Part shown: positions 54,118 to 63,843 of the stretch, piece by piece
Numbering within the stretch: position 1 is the first letter of the stretch
Layout: each line of letters begins with the position of its first letter
Assembly (NCBI GenBank): GCA_040719455.1
Contig: JBFDTN010000001.1
Span: 372,001-436,000 of the forward strand
DNA length: 64,000 nt
Reading direction: 5' to 3'
Origin: Streptococcus pneumoniae
Lineage (GTDB): Bacteria > Bacillota > Bacilli > Lactobacillales > Streptococcaceae
The notes under the pieces: model-generated
Databases searched by the model: none
What the model saw: the letters and a program-made list of their open reading frames with translations, nothing else
Told to the model about the DNA's origin: nothing
Position numbers and translations under genes: made by a program

Positions 54118-56403
54118 ATGTTTCAGTATCGTGTCTTACTCCACTATCATAGAAAGACTGGACAAGAGCTAGATCACCAAGTGTGGCAATGGATGACAGG
54201 AGAGCATGGTCAAGATGTCAGCTTTGAAGCAGCAGATGACTTTGGGGCGCGTGTACTGCTAAACTATACCAGTAACGAGCGTTTAGACTGGGCTTATGCC
54301 CTTATCAAGAGTCCTGATTGGGCGCAAAAGTCGGTGGATTACCAGATTCATCTCTTACCTGCTCACTTAGTGACCGAGGTTTGGGTGATTGAGGGGGATG
54401 ATTGTCTCTATTATTCACGTCAAGCAGCTGAAACGAGTCCTTTTTATATGCATAGCAATCCTCATGCCTTTGATATGGCATTAGATAGTCAGGCTTTTGA
54501 TCGCTATTGGGGGTATGATGGTTGGCTAGGTTGTGAAATAGATAATAATCAAACAACCTTTAAGGTCTGGGCACCGACAGCAAAAGCTGTTGAACTGTAT
54601 CTCTATGAAACGGCGGAAAATAAAGCTCCTCTAAAGACTGTCTATTCCCTAAAACGAGGGCAGAACTATTCTTTAAACCATCAAGACAATACAATTGGTG
54701 TCTGGTCGCTAACTTTGCCAGAAGATTTGTCAGGTCATGCTTATCAGTATCAGCTAGATTTTGGACATAAAATGGAGTTGACACGAGATCCTTATAGCGT
54801 GGCGACCAGTCCAGATGGCAAGCGAACGGCTATCGTATCAAGAGCAGAATGTCAGCTAGAAAAGCAAGAAGATAGTACAGCGCCATGGCGCCTAGACAAT
54901 CCTTGTCAAGCAGTCATTTATGAAATGCACATCAGAGATTTGACCAAGTCAGCTACGTCTGGTGTCAGTCCAGCTCTTCGTGGTACGTTTTTAGGGGCTT
55001 GTGAGAAAGGGACGACAAACCCTCGCGGGCAAGCAACGGCTTTTGACTATATTTGCTCTTTAGGGGTCAATGTCGTCCAGCTCCAGCCAGTATCAGACCG
55101 TCACAAGGATTATGACGAAAAGGGAAATGTCCTTTATAACTGGGGATATGACCCGCAAAATTACAATGCCCTAGAAAGCAGTTTTTCTAGTAATCCAAGT
55201 GATCCAGCCCAAGTCATTCGTGATTTTAAGACCATGGTGCAACGTTATCACGAGGCAGGGATTTCTGTGGTTTTGGATGTGGTCTATAACCATATCTATT
55301 CGACGTTTGACTCTCCTTTTCAAATGACAGTTCCAGATTATTACTACCGAATGAATCCGGATGGCTCTTTCCAAAATGGAACAGGTGTCGGTTCTGAGAC
55401 GGCAAGTGAGCATGAGATGTTTCGAAAATATATGATTGATTCGCTGACCTACTGGGTGAGAGAGTTTGGCATAGATGGATTTCGTTTTGATCTCATGGGG
55501 ATTCATGATGTAGCAACCATGAGGGCGATTCGTGAAGCCTTGGATGCTATTGACCCTCGGATTTTGATTTACGGTGAAGGCTGGGATATGGGCTTAGGCT
55601 TAGCAGCTGAAGACAAGGCAAAAAAAGACAATGCCTATCACTTGGCAGGTATTGGATTTTTCAATGATGATGAACGAGATGCCATCAAGGGGGCAGAAGT
55701 CTATGGTGGCTTGAAAGCAGGATTTGTCAGTGGTGAAGCTACAGAGGAAATTGTGGCTAAAAGCATTCTAGCTAGTCGAGAATTAGGAAGCTACCAAGTT
55801 CCTCAGCAAGTGCTGAACTATGTTGAAGCCCATGATAACTACAATCTCCATGATTTACTTGCTACTTTACATGGAAATGAAGATAAAGAAACACTCACCA
55901 AGCGAATTGAGCTTGCCACAGCCATGAATCTGCTGCTGCAAGGCATGTCCTTTATGGAGCTGGGGCAAGAATTTTCACGAACCAAGCTAGTTGCCACAGG
56001 ACTACATGGGAAACTGACTCCTAGTGACAGAGAGCGGGCTATGAATAGCTATAATGCCCCTGATGAAGTCAACCAAGTCGATTGGGACTTGCTGAATCAG
56101 CATCAAGCAAGTATTGACTTTATCAAGCAAGTTATCGCTCTAAAGACCAAGGAGAGAGCCTTTTCTTATCAGACTTATGAGGATATTTATAACCATGTAT
56201 TTGTCCACACAGCACAAGCAGGAAGTGGCTTGATTATCTTTGAAATCAAGGATGAAAAAACCTATCTCATCGTCTTTAACGCTAGTGGGGAAGATTTTAT
56301 CTATGAAAATGCAGGAAATCTTAAAATCCTTATTACCAATAGTCGCAATGAAGAAGAGACAATTTTAGACAATCTAAGTGCGACTGTGTTTGAGATGAAC
56401 TAA
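54118..56403 (+). CDS. pulA: Type I pullulanase
   Basis: A 761-residue glycogen/starch debranching enzyme that cleaves alpha-1,6 bonds. It has an N-terminal pullulanase-associated domain, a CBM48-like domain (about 130-225, TFKVWAPTAKAVELYLYE) and a GH13 barrel. The type I signature YNWGYDPQNYN, nucleophile aspartate in GFRFDLMGIHD, acid/base glutamate in IYGEGWDMG, and EAHDNYNLHDL are all present. No signal peptide or LPXTG motif exists, so it acts inside the cell. Its start abuts the preceding stop. Confidence 0.93.
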   Translation: MFQYRVLLHYHRKTGQELDHQVWQWMTGEHGQDVSFEAADDFGARVLLNYTSNERLDWAYALIKSPDWAQKSVDYQIHLLPAHLVTEVWVIEGDDCLYYSRQAAETSPFYMHSNPHAFDMALDSQAFDRYWGYDGWLGCEIDNNQTTFKVWAPTAKAVELYLYETAENKAPLKTVYSLKRGQNYSLNHQDNTIGVWSLTLPEDLSGHAYQYQLDFGHKMELTRDPYSVATSPDGKRTAIVSRAECQLEKQEDSTAPWRLDNPCQAVIYEMHIRDLTKSATSGVSPALRGTFLGACEKGTTNPRGQATAFDYICSLGVNVVQLQPVSDRHKDYDEKGNVLYNWGYDPQNYNALESSFSSNPSDPAQVIRDFKTMVQRYHEAGISVVLDVVYNHIYSTFDSPFQMTVPDYYYRMNPDGSFQNGTGVGSETASEHEMFRKYMIDSLTYWVREFGIDGFRFDLMGIHDVATMRAIREALDAIDPRILIYGEGWDMGLGLAAEDKAKKDNAYHLAGIGFFNDDERDAIKGAEVYGGLKAGFVSGEATEEIVAKSILASRELGSYQVPQQVLNYVEAHDNYNLHDLLATLHGNEDKETLTKRIELATAMNLLLQGMSFMELGQEFSRTKLVATGLHGKLTPSDRERAMNSYNAPDEVNQVDWDLLNQHQASIDFIKQVIALKTKERAFSYQTYEDIYNHVFVHTAQAGSGLIIFEIKDEKTYLIVFNASGEDFIYENAGNLKILITNSRNEEETILDNLSATVFEMN

Positions 56404-56406
56404 AAA

Positions 56407-56445
56407 TTTTCTAGCTGTCAAGTTTTTTTCTTGACAGCTAGAAAA
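56407..56445. repeat. Perfect 16-bp inverted repeat between pulA and rpsP
   Basis: TTTTCTAGCTGTCAAG (56407-56422) and its exact complement (56430-56445) flank seven T. On the plus strand the second arm ends in AAAA rather than a T run, so it is not a standard terminator for pulA. The second arm also carries the -35 box of the rpsP promoter. Confidence 0.85.
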
Positions 56446-56459
56446 AGCTATGGTATCAT
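56431..56459 (+). promoter_or_regulatory. rpsP promoter
   Basis: TTGACA (56431-56436), 17 nt and TATCAT (56454-56459), the last preceded by TGG. The -35 box is inside the inverted repeat. The 55-nt leader contains a small GGCGA/TCGCC hairpin. Confidence 0.75.
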
Positions 56460-56520
56460 AGATACTGTTGGCGAATGATTGTCGCCTCAAACATTAAAAA
56501 AGAAAAGAGATTTATCGAAA

Positions 56521-56793
56521 ATGGCAGTAAAAATCCGTTTAACTCGTATGGGTTCTAAGAAGAAACCTTTCTACCGTATCAACGTAGCAGACTCACGTGC
56601 ACCACGTGATGGACGTTTCATCGAAACAGTTGGAACTTACAACCCACTTGTTGCTGAAAACCAAGTAACATTGAAAGAAGACCGCGTTCTTGCATGGTTG
56701 GCAAACGGTGCGCAACCATCTGACACAGTTCGCAACATCCTTTCAAAAGCTGGAGTTATGAAAAAATTCCACGATTCAAAATTTTCTAAATAA
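56521..56793 (+). CDS. rpsP: 30S ribosomal protein S16
   Basis: A 90-residue small-subunit protein: [32 protein letters not shown] and [19 protein letters not shown]. The ATG at 56521 gives the standard N-terminus; the ORF extends upstream to 56479 without meaning. It begins the rpsP-khpA unit. Confidence 0.98.
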   Translation: MAVKIRLTRMGSKKKPFYRINVADSRAPRDGRFIETVGTYNPLVAENQVTLKEDRVLAWLANGAQPSDTVRNILSKAGVMKKFHDSKFSK

Positions 56794-56808
56794 GTCGTAG
56801 GTTGATAG

Positions 56809-57048
56809 ATGGACACGATTGAAAATCTGATTATTGCAATAGTGAAACCTTTGATTTCACAACCAGAGTCTTTAACCATCAAAATTGAAGATACGCCAGA
56901 ATTTTTGGAATATCATTTAGAGATGGACCCAAGTGATGTTGGGCGTGTAATCGGTCGCAAAGGTCGTACTATTTCTGCGATAAGAACGATTGTTTACTCT
57001 GTCCCAACTGAAGATAAAAAAGTGCGCATCGTTATTGATGAGCAGTAA
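56809..57048 (+). CDS. khpA: KH-domain RNA-binding protein KhpA
   Basis: A 79-residue single KH domain with the RNA-binding GxxG loop in [16 protein letters not shown]. In pneumococcus KhpA pairs with KhpB/EloR and affects cell elongation and division. It follows rpsP by 15 nt, its conserved position. Confidence 0.93.
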   Translation: MDTIENLIIAIVKPLISQPESLTIKIEDTPEFLEYHLEMDPSDVGRVIGRKGRTISAIRTIVYSVPTEDKKVRIVIDEQ

Positions 57049-57049
57049 G

Positions 57050-57074
57050 AAAGTCGCCTATGGGCGGCTTTTTG
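57050..57074 (+). terminator. Terminator after khpA
   Basis: AAGTCGCC and GGGCGGCTT pair (one G-T) around a short loop, followed by TTTTT. Confidence 0.8.
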
Positions 57075-57137
57075 CTTACTTGAGAAAATCTTGAAAACAT
57101 GATAAAATAAAGCATACTATACAGGTTTGGAGAGCAC

Positions 57138-57656
57138 ATGAATTATTTTAATGTTGGAAAAATCGTCAATACCCAAGGACTGCAAGGAGAGATGCGTGTC
57201 TTGTCTGTAACGGATTTTACGGAAGAACGATTTAAAAAAGGCAATCACCTAGTCTTGTTTGACAAAAAAGACCAGTTTGTCATGAATGTGGAGATTGCGA
57301 GCCATAGAAAGGCTAAAAACTTTGATATTATTAAGTTTAAGGGGATGTATCATATCAATGATATTGAAAAATACCGTGATTTTACCCTTAAGGTGGCAGA
57401 AGAAGACTTGTCAGATTTGGATGAGGGCGAATTTTACTACCATGAGATTATTGGATTAGAAGTCTATGAAGGGGATGAGTTTCTAGGGACTATCAAGGAG
57501 ATTTTACAGCCAGGAGCCAATGATGTCTGGGTGGTTAAAAGAAAAGGCAAGCGTGATTTGCTCTTACCTTATATCCCCCCTGTGGTCCTTGATGTGGATG
57601 TGACAGAGGGTCGCGTCCAAGTAGAGATTCCAGAAGGGTTAGACGATGAAGATTGA
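57138..57656 (+). CDS. rimM: Ribosome maturation factor RimM
   Basis: A 172-residue 30S assembly factor. The N-terminal barrel has [22 protein letters not shown] (in part); the PRC-barrel has [15 protein letters not shown] and [21 protein letters not shown] (in part). It has its own -10-like TAAAAT upstream and overlaps trmD by 11 nt. Confidence 0.96.
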   Translation: MNYFNVGKIVNTQGLQGEMRVLSVTDFTEERFKKGNHLVLFDKKDQFVMNVEIASHRKAKNFDIIKFKGMYHINDIEKYRDFTLKVAEEDLSDLDEGEFYYHEIIGLEVYEGDEFLGTIKEILQPGANDVWVVKRKGKRDLLLPYIPPVVLDVDVTEGRVQVEIPEGLDDED

Positions 57657-58368
57657 TATTTTGACCCTTTTTCCAGAAATGTTTGCGCCCTTGGAGCATT
57701 CGATTGTTGGGAAAGCTCGGGAAAAGGGCTTGCTAGATATTCAGTACCATAATTTTCGAGAAAATGCGGAAAAATCTCGCCATGTCGATGATGAGCCATA
57801 TGGAGGTGGTCAAGGCATGTTACTGCGGGCACAGCCAATTTTTGATGCTTATGACCAGATTGAAAAGACAAATCCTCGTGTGATTTTGCTGGACCCTGCA
57901 GGCAAGCGCTTTGACCAAGCCTATGCTGAGGATTTGGCGAAAGAAGAGCATCTGATTTTCATCTGTGGTCATTATGAGGGCTATGACGAGCGGATTAAGA
58001 CCTTGGTGACTGATGAGATCTCACTAGGTGATTATGTGCTGACAGGTGGTGAGCTTGCTGCTATGACCATGGTTGATGCGACTGTGCGTTTGATTCCAGA
58101 GGTGATTGGCAAAGAAGCCAGTCACACTGATGATAGCTTTTCATCCGGTTTATTGGAATACCCTCAATACACGCGCCCTTATGATTTTCGTGGCATGGTC
58201 GTACCAGATGTCCTCATGAGCGGTCATCATGAGAATATCCGCAAATGGCGTCTCTATGAAAGTCTCAAAAAAACCTATGAACGCAGACCAGACCTGCTTG
58301 CGACTTATGAGCTGTCTGATGAAGAGGCAAAAATGCTAGAAGAAATTAAACAACAGACGACGAAGTGA
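57646..58368 (+). CDS. trmD: tRNA (guanine-N1)-methyltransferase
   Basis: A 240-residue SPOUT methyltransferase that makes m1G37 with SAM. It shows [30 protein letters not shown], the knot region [13 protein letters not shown] and [12 protein letters not shown], and EYPQYTRP. It is coupled to rimM by overlap, an order found in most bacteria. Confidence 0.97.
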   Translation: MKIDILTLFPEMFAPLEHSIVGKAREKGLLDIQYHNFRENAEKSRHVDDEPYGGGQGMLLRAQPIFDAYDQIEKTNPRVILLDPAGKRFDQAYAEDLAKEEHLIFICGHYEGYDERIKTLVTDEISLGDYVLTGGELAAMTMVDATVRLIPEVIGKEASHTDDSFSSGLLEYPQYTRPYDFRGMVVPDVLMSGHHENIRKWRLYESLKKTYERRPDLLATYELSDEEAKMLEEIKQQTTK

Positions 58369-58391
58369 GAAAATGTTTTTCTCACTTTTTT
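58363..58391 (+). terminator. Terminator overlapping the trmD stop
   Basis: AAGTGAGAAAA pairs with TTTTCTCACTT and runs into a T tract. The stem starts within the last codons of trmD. Confidence 0.85.
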
Positions 58392-58410
58392 CTATTTTTT
58401 CAAAAATTCC

Positions 58411-58504
58411 TTGACAGAAGAGTGAGAGAGTGTTATATTATTAACTAGTTAAGAAACTGGTTAAACAATTCTTTTTATTTTTGGATAGATTGTTAACTAG
58501 TTTA
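58411..58504 (+). promoter_or_regulatory. Promoter of adcAII-pht with AdcR operators
   Basis: TTGACA (58411-58416), 17 nt, TATATT (58434-58439) is directly followed by the perfect palindrome TTAACTAGTTAA (58441-58452), matching the AdcR consensus TTAACYRGTTAA. A weaker site, GAAACTGGTTAA, lies at 58453-58464 and a third, TTAACTAGTTTA, at 58493-58504 next to the ribosome binding site. Zinc-loaded AdcR would repress the operon. Confidence 0.92.
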
Positions 58505-58524
58505 TAATCGGTAAAGGAGTTTGT

Positions 58525-59448
58525 ATGAAAAAGAAACAAATGGTCATGACTTTTTTAGTTTGTCTGTCAGCCTTTCTGTTGATTGGTTGTCAGAAAGCGT
58601 CTAGTCAGAAAGAGCAGGGGATGAAGATTGTCACTAGTTTTTACCCTATTTATTCCATGGTTAGGGAAATTGCTGGAGAAGTCAATGATGTGCGGATGAT
58701 CCAATCCAGCAGTGGTATTCACTCTTTTGAACCTTCTGCGAATGATGTGGCAGCTATCTATGATGCGGATGTCTTTGTCTATCATTCGAGAACCCTAGAA
58801 TCATGGGCAGGGGCTCTGGATCCAAATTTGCAGAAATCCAAGGTCAAGGTTATTGAAGCCTCGCAAGGGATGAGTTTGGATAAGGTAGCAGGTTTGGAAG
58901 ATATGGAGGCAGGTGAAGGTGTGGATGAAAAGACCTTGTACGATCCTCATACTTGGCTTGATCCTGAAAAAGTAGCAGAAGAGGCGCAAATCATTGCGCG
59001 AGAATTGTCAAAAGTTGATCCAGACCACAAGGAACTGTATCAAAAAAAGGCAGATAAGCTCAGTCAGGATGCGCAAGGCTTGACCAGGAAATATCAGCCC
59101 TTGTTTGAAAACGTCTCTCAAAAGACCTTTGTCACACAACACACTGCCTTTTCCTACCTAGCCAAACGCTTTGGTTTGGAACAATTAGGGATTGCTGGGA
59201 TTTCACCTGAACAGGAACCAAGTCCGCGGCAGTTGGCAGAGATTGAGGAGTTTGTCAAACGCTACAAGGTGAAAACGATTTTTGTCGAAAGTAACGCTTC
59301 GTCAAAAGTAGCTGAAACTTTGGTCAAATCAACAGGTGTTGATCTAAAAACCTTAAATCCCCTAGAAGCAGCTCCAGACAATGACAAATCCTACTTGGAA
59401 AACTTAGAAGAAAATTTAGCTATATTAGAAAAGGAATTGAGTAAATGA
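58525..59448 (+). CDS. adcA2: Zinc-binding lipoprotein AdcAII (Lmb-like)
   Basis: A 307-residue metal-binding lipoprotein with lipobox LLIGC (cysteine 22). The zinc ligands of AdcAII/Lmb can be counted exactly: H66 (GIHSFEP), H142 (DPHTW), H206 (TQHTAF) and E281. It lacks the long His-rich loop and C-terminal ZinT domain of AdcA. It hands zinc to the AdcBC permease encoded elsewhere and works with the Pht protein encoded next; relatives also bind laminin. It overlaps pht by 4 nt (ATGA). Confidence 0.95.
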   Translation: MKKKQMVMTFLVCLSAFLLIGCQKASSQKEQGMKIVTSFYPIYSMVREIAGEVNDVRMIQSSSGIHSFEPSANDVAAIYDADVFVYHSRTLESWAGALDPNLQKSKVKVIEASQGMSLDKVAGLEDMEAGEGVDEKTLYDPHTWLDPEKVAEEAQIIARELSKVDPDHKELYQKKADKLSQDAQGLTRKYQPLFENVSQKTFVTQHTAFSYLAKRFGLEQLGIAGISPEQEPSPRQLAEIEEFVKRYKVKTIFVESNASSKVAETLVKSTGVDLKTLNPLEAAPDNDKSYLENLEENLAILEKELSK

Positions 59449-62210
59449 AAAAGAAACAGTATATCATCGGTAGTGTAGCAGTTCTTGCTTTGAGCCTGTG
59501 TAGCTATGAGCTGGGACGGCATCAAGCAAGTGAGACGAAAGACAGCAATCATATCGCCTATGTTGATCAGAAAGATAGCACAGAAAAAGGTGTCAAAAAA
59601 GCTGAAAATCTTACCCCTGAGCAAATCAATGCCAAGGAAAATATCAAGGCAGAGCAGATTGTTATCAAAATTACAGATCAAGGGTATGTGACTTCACATG
59701 GCGACCACTACCATTACTATAATGGGAAAGTTCCTTTTGATGCCATTATTAGCGAAGAGTTGATTATGAAAGATCCCTCCTATCAGTTGCAGGAGTCTGA
59801 TATTGTCAATGAAGTCAAAGATGGGTACATTATAAAAGTAAATGGACAATACTATCTTTATCTGAAACATCCTGGTCAGACCACCAATGTTAGAACCAAG
59901 GAAGAAATCACCCGTCAGAGGGAAGAGCATATAGAGAGTAAGGCAGCTAGTGGTGGGGGAAGTCATCAAGCAGCGTCTCCTGCGCTCAAGGCTGCCAAAG
60001 CTCAGGGACGTTATACGACAGATGATGGCTATGTCTTTAATCCGACAGATGTCATTGAAGATACAGGTGATGCCTTTATTGTGCCCCATGGCAATCACTT
60101 CCATTACATTCCTAAGAGTGATTTGTCAGCGAGTGAGCTTCAAGCAGCGCAGAATTATTGGAATAGCAAAAAAGGTGGTGGCAGTGCGCCTTCCTATGCT
60201 CAATCAAATACTGCTACACAAGGTTCATCAACCTATATTCCTGAAAGTAGACAAGATGTATCACTCGGCACAACCATCCAGCCAGAGACAATTGGGCATA
60301 GACCAAGTTTGGGAGTGGCAACGACACCGAATGTCATTCCTCATGCCAGTCAAGAACGAAGTCTGTTCCAGCTCTTGCAAGAATTATACCGTACACCGCT
60401 CAGTGAGCGACATGTTGAGTCTGATGGTTTAGTATTTGACCCTGCACAAATTATTAGCCGAACCGACAAAGGGGTAGCTGTTCCGCATGGTGATCATTTC
60501 CATTTTATTCCCTATGTTCAGATGTCACCCCTTGAAGCAAAAATTGCGCGGATGATTGAGATTGGAAAAGCTGTTAAGCCAGATATGGAGAAACCAAAAC
60601 CAGCTTTGCCAACCACACCAAGCGATAAGCCAACTCTTCCATCTGGACCAGCTACTCAACCAGAGGTAAAACCAGAGGTTGAAAAACCAAGTTTAGAACA
60701 TCAGTCATCAGAGCCAACACAGCCTCAAGCAGAGAAGCGCCAGAAGAAAACCATGTATTCTGCAGAAAAACTAGCAGCTGCACGAGCGCAAGGGCGCTAC
60801 ACATCGGCTGAAGATGGGTATATCTTCAAGGCTGAGGATATTATCAGTGATGAGGGCGATACCTATCTCCTTTTCCGAGACAATTACACGCATTGGGTGT
60901 ATAAGGGAGATCTTTCTAAGGTTGAGCAGGAAGAAGCAAGAGCTTTTTGTGAAAAAAAGGGCTTTAAAGCTCCGGCAGCAGATGATATTTCCTATTTTGA
61001 TGCTAGCAAAGAAAGTGCAGAAGAGGTCTTTGAGCGGGTGACAGCGAAAAAAATCGTTCCATTTGAGCGCATTCCTTACAATCTAGGCTACGCTTCTAAG
61101 GTTCTCAATGGCAAGGTTATCATACCTCACCATGATCATTACCACAATATTGCGATTGCTTGGTTTAATGATCCTGAAGGATTTAAGGCACCAAGTGGTT
61201 ATAGTTTGGCAGATTTGTTTGCAACGGTGAAATATTATCTTAGTCATCCAACCGAGCGTCCGTATTCCCAATACGGCTGGGGAGCTTTGGAAGAAAAAGA
61301 TACAGAAGCGCCAAAAGAGAGTCAGCCAAGTGCACCAATTTCCCATCCAGAGCGCGAAGGCAAGCCAAATTCACAAATTGCTTATACGCCTGAGGAGATT
61401 GCAGCAGCTAAGGAGCAAGGTCGTTATACCACTTCAGATGGTTATATCTTTGATGCCAAGGATATTGTAGAAGATCTTGGAGATGGCTATCTTGTACCGC
61501 ATATGAGCCATAGTCACTATATTCCAAAGGCAGATTTGTCTGAAAAAGAGCAAGAGGAAGCCCGTCGCTATGTGGCAGATGCAGGGCTAGCGAACAAGAA
61601 AGAAGAGGTAACTCCGCAAACAACAGGTGAAAAAGCCATTGATATCTACAATCGCGTGACGCCTGCGAAGTTGATACCAGTCGAAGCAATGCCGTATCAT
61701 GCAGCCTATGTGGTTGATTTCAGAGATGGACAGATGATTATTCCACATCATGATCATTACCATAATATTCCTCTTGCTTGGTTTGACAAGGGAGATTTCG
61801 AGGCACCAGCAGGCTATACCTTGGAGCAATTCTTGGCAACGGTTAAATACTATGTCACACATCCAGAAGACCGTCCGACATCTGACGATGGATTTGGGAT
61901 TTCAAGTGACCATGGCAAGGTGACAGAAGAAGAGAAACAATCCATACTAGAAAGCAAAGAAGAAGCTGAAACGACGGAAGAAGAAGTGGAGGAACTAGAC
62001 GAAGAAGAACTCGCTCGGATCAAGCTAGCCAAAGAATTCGGAATGGAATTGAAGGATTTTGAGAAAAAATTAGTGACTCTAGCTTTTAAATATAAGATGA
62101 GTCTAGAAAACTTCAGCTACCATCCAGAAAATGGCACAGTTTCACTGACAGATAGTTCAGGTACAGTACGCGTGATTTCACTTTCAACCTTAGAAGAAGT
62201 GAATCACTAA
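59445..62210 (+). CDS. Pneumococcal histidine triad (Pht) family surface protein
   Basis: A 921-residue exported protein. The N-terminus has the Pht-type signal with LSLC (MKKKQYIIGSVAVLALSLC in part). HxxHxH triads start at residues 85 (HGDHYH), 215 (HGNHFH), 348 (HGDHFH), 563 (HDHYH after H562), 686 (HMSHSH) and 769 (HDHYH after H768). A degenerate site near 475 (FRDNYTHW) has lost its histidines. Regions between triads are Pro/Glu-rich (about 380-435), and the C-terminus is an acidic coiled coil. Pht proteins scavenge zinc for AdcAII and bind complement regulators. No LPXTG motif. Confidence 0.95.
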   Translation: MKKKQYIIGSVAVLALSLCSYELGRHQASETKDSNHIAYVDQKDSTEKGVKKAENLTPEQINAKENIKAEQIVIKITDQGYVTSHGDHYHYYNGKVPFDAIISEELIMKDPSYQLQESDIVNEVKDGYIIKVNGQYYLYLKHPGQTTNVRTKEEITRQREEHIESKAASGGGSHQAASPALKAAKAQGRYTTDDGYVFNPTDVIEDTGDAFIVPHGNHFHYIPKSDLSASELQAAQNYWNSKKGGGSAPSYAQSNTATQGSSTYIPESRQDVSLGTTIQPETIGHRPSLGVATTPNVIPHASQERSLFQLLQELYRTPLSERHVESDGLVFDPAQIISRTDKGVAVPHGDHFHFIPYVQMSPLEAKIARMIEIGKAVKPDMEKPKPALPTTPSDKPTLPSGPATQPEVKPEVEKPSLEHQSSEPTQPQAEKRQKKTMYSAEKLAAARAQGRYTSAEDGYIFKAEDIISDEGDTYLLFRDNYTHWVYKGDLSKVEQEEARAFCEKKGFKAPAADDISYFDASKESAEEVFERVTAKKIVPFERIPYNLGYASKVLNGKVIIPHHDHYHNIAIAWFNDPEGFKAPSGYSLADLFATVKYYLSHPTERPYSQYGWGALEEKDTEAPKESQPSAPISHPEREGKPNSQIAYTPEEIAAAKEQGRYTTSDGYIFDAKDIVEDLGDGYLVPHMSHSHYIPKADLSEKEQEEARRYVADAGLANKKEEVTPQTTGEKAIDIYNRVTPAKLIPVEAMPYHAAYVVDFRDGQMIIPHHDHYHNIPLAWFDKGDFEAPAGYTLEQFLATVKYYVTHPEDRPTSDDGFGISSDHGKVTEEEKQSILESKEEAETTEEEVEELDEEELARIKLAKEFGMELKDFEKKLVTLAFKYKMSLENFSYHPENGTVSLTDSSGTVRVISLSTLEEVNH

Positions 62211-62214
62211 GCCA

Positions 62215-62246
62215 AAAAGACGACAGAGAAAATTCTGTCGTCTTTT
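62215..62246. terminator. Bidirectional terminator between pht and zwf
   Basis: AAAAGACGACAGA and TCTGTCGTCTTTT form a perfect 13-bp stem between convergent genes. Confidence 0.93.
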
Positions 62247-62249
62247 ACG

Positions 62250-63722
62250 TTACTCTTTCTCTTGTTTAGGATGCCAAATCCACTGTATCCCATGCTTTTG
62301 CAGGAGTTCAAAGCTGGCGTCTGGTCCCATACTACCAGCTTGGTAGAAGTGAAGAGGAGCTTGGTCATTTGCCCAAGTCTCTTCGATTTGGTCAATCAAT
62401 TCCCAGCTGGAACGGACTTCTTCCCAATGGCTGAAATTGGTAGAGTCATTGTTTAAAACATCGTAAATCAATTTTTCATAAGGATCAGGAGAGGCACCAG
62501 ATGCAGTAGCATCAGTGTGGTAGTCCAGAGAATTTGCTGCTAGTTGGAAAGCTTCACCGACCTCTTTGCCGTTGATACTGAGGGAGAATCCTTCTGTTGG
62601 TTGGATGAAAATGGTCAAGACGTTTGGAGCAAGTGGTTGTCCAAAGATGGAGTCCATTTGTTTAAAGGTCACATTGACCAACGTTCCTTTTTCGCTCAAG
62701 CGTTTTCCAGTGCGGAAAAAGAAAGGAACATCTTTGAAACGTGGGCTATCAACGAAGAAAGTACCTGCTGCAAAGGTTTCTGTCGTAGAATCAGGAGCGA
62801 CGTTTGGCTCGCTGCGGTAGGAGATATATTTCTTGCCATTTACAGTTCCAGACTTGTACTGACCGCGGATAAAGAGCTCTTTGAGTTCCTCTGTACTTGG
62901 TTTACGAAGTTGCTGGAAGACCTTGATTTTTTCCTTGCGAATATCGTCTTTGCTAAAGGTAGCAGGCTTATCCATAGCAAGAAGAGAAAGTAGTTGCAAG
63001 GTATGGTTTTGTACCATGTCACGCAACGCACCACCAGATGTGTCGTAGTAGCCCCCACGCTCTTCAACTCCTAATTTTTCAGCGAAGGTAATTTGTACAT
63101 TGTCAATATAGTCGCGATTCCAGATGTTTTCAAACAGAAGATTGGCAAAGCGAAGAGCAAAGATACTTTGAATCATTTCTTTTCCAAGATAGTGGTCAAT
63201 GCGGAAAATCTGCTCTTCATGAAAGGCAGCAAGAAGCTCCTCATTGAGCTTGCTAGCCGTTGCTAAGTCAGTCCCGAAAGGTTTTTCGACAATCAAACGC
63301 TCAAAACCTTTGCCATCTACGATATGTTCTGATTTGAGGTGTTTGGCAATGGTGCCGAAAAACTGAGGTGCCATAGAGAGGAAGAACAGCTTGTTATGCT
63401 CAGCTTGATAGGTTTCGTTGAGCTCTTCTTGGAGTTTTTTCAGTTTGATGTAGTGATCCGTGTCTGCCACATCATGGCTTTGATAGTAGAAGTGGCTGGC
63501 AAATTCTTGAGCCTCTTTGGGGCTATCTGCCAAGTCAGAGATGGATTCTACCACCACGGATTCAAAATATTCTTTACTCCAAGGGCGGCGAGCTGTACCA
63601 ATCACCGCAAAATGCTTAGAGAGATTGCCAGATCTATAAAGGCGAAAGAGCGAGGGATAGAGCTTGCGTTGTGCCAAATCACCACTCGCACCGAAAATTG
63701 TTACGATAACTTTTGCTGACAT
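62250..63722 (-). CDS. zwf: Glucose-6-phosphate 1-dehydrogenase
   Basis: A 490-residue enzyme that opens the oxidative pentose phosphate pathway. The NADP fold is IFGASGDLAQRKLYPSL, the active site RIDHYLGKEMIQSI, and the substrate-binding VEKPFGTDL block is present. RVDHYLGKE-type histidine residues are conserved. It is monocistronic, with terminators on both sides. The lactonase at 2052-3059 would follow it in the pathway. Confidence 0.97.
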   Translation of the reverse strand: MSAKVIVTIFGASGDLAQRKLYPSLFRLYRSGNLSKHFAVIGTARRPWSKEYFESVVVESISDLADSPKEAQEFASHFYYQSHDVADTDHYIKLKKLQEELNETYQAEHNKLFFLSMAPQFFGTIAKHLKSEHIVDGKGFERLIVEKPFGTDLATASKLNEELLAAFHEEQIFRIDHYLGKEMIQSIFALRFANLLFENIWNRDYIDNVQITFAEKLGVEERGGYYDTSGGALRDMVQNHTLQLLSLLAMDKPATFSKDDIRKEKIKVFQQLRKPSTEELKELFIRGQYKSGTVNGKKYISYRSEPNVAPDSTTETFAAGTFFVDSPRFKDVPFFFRTGKRLSEKGTLVNVTFKQMDSIFGQPLAPNVLTIFIQPTEGFSLSINGKEVGEAFQLAANSLDYHTDATASGASPDPYEKLIYDVLNNDSTNFSHWEEVRSSWELIDQIEETWANDQAPLHFYQAGSMGPDASFELLQKHGIQWIWHPKQEKE

Positions 63723-63805
63723 GTCGGATACCTTTTTCTAATATTTGTTCTATTTTATCATAGATTATCGAAAATTTCTGCCTTTTTATCCGATGAAATA
63801 GAAAA

Positions 63806-63843
63806 ACGATGGAATTGTTTGAACATTCCAATCGTCTTTTTTA
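63806..63843 (-). terminator. Terminator of the gene upstream of zwf
   Basis: CGATGGAAT pairs with ATTCCAATCG (one bulge) with A and T tracts on the two sides. It lies just past the stop codon of the minus-strand gene that enters from the right edge. The T run is on the plus-strand side, so its direction is not certain. Confidence 0.6.

Noticed and set aside
62544..62993. 149-codon plus-strand ORF opposite zwf
   Set aside because: It is a shadow of the zwf coding sequence with no promoter or ribosome binding site.
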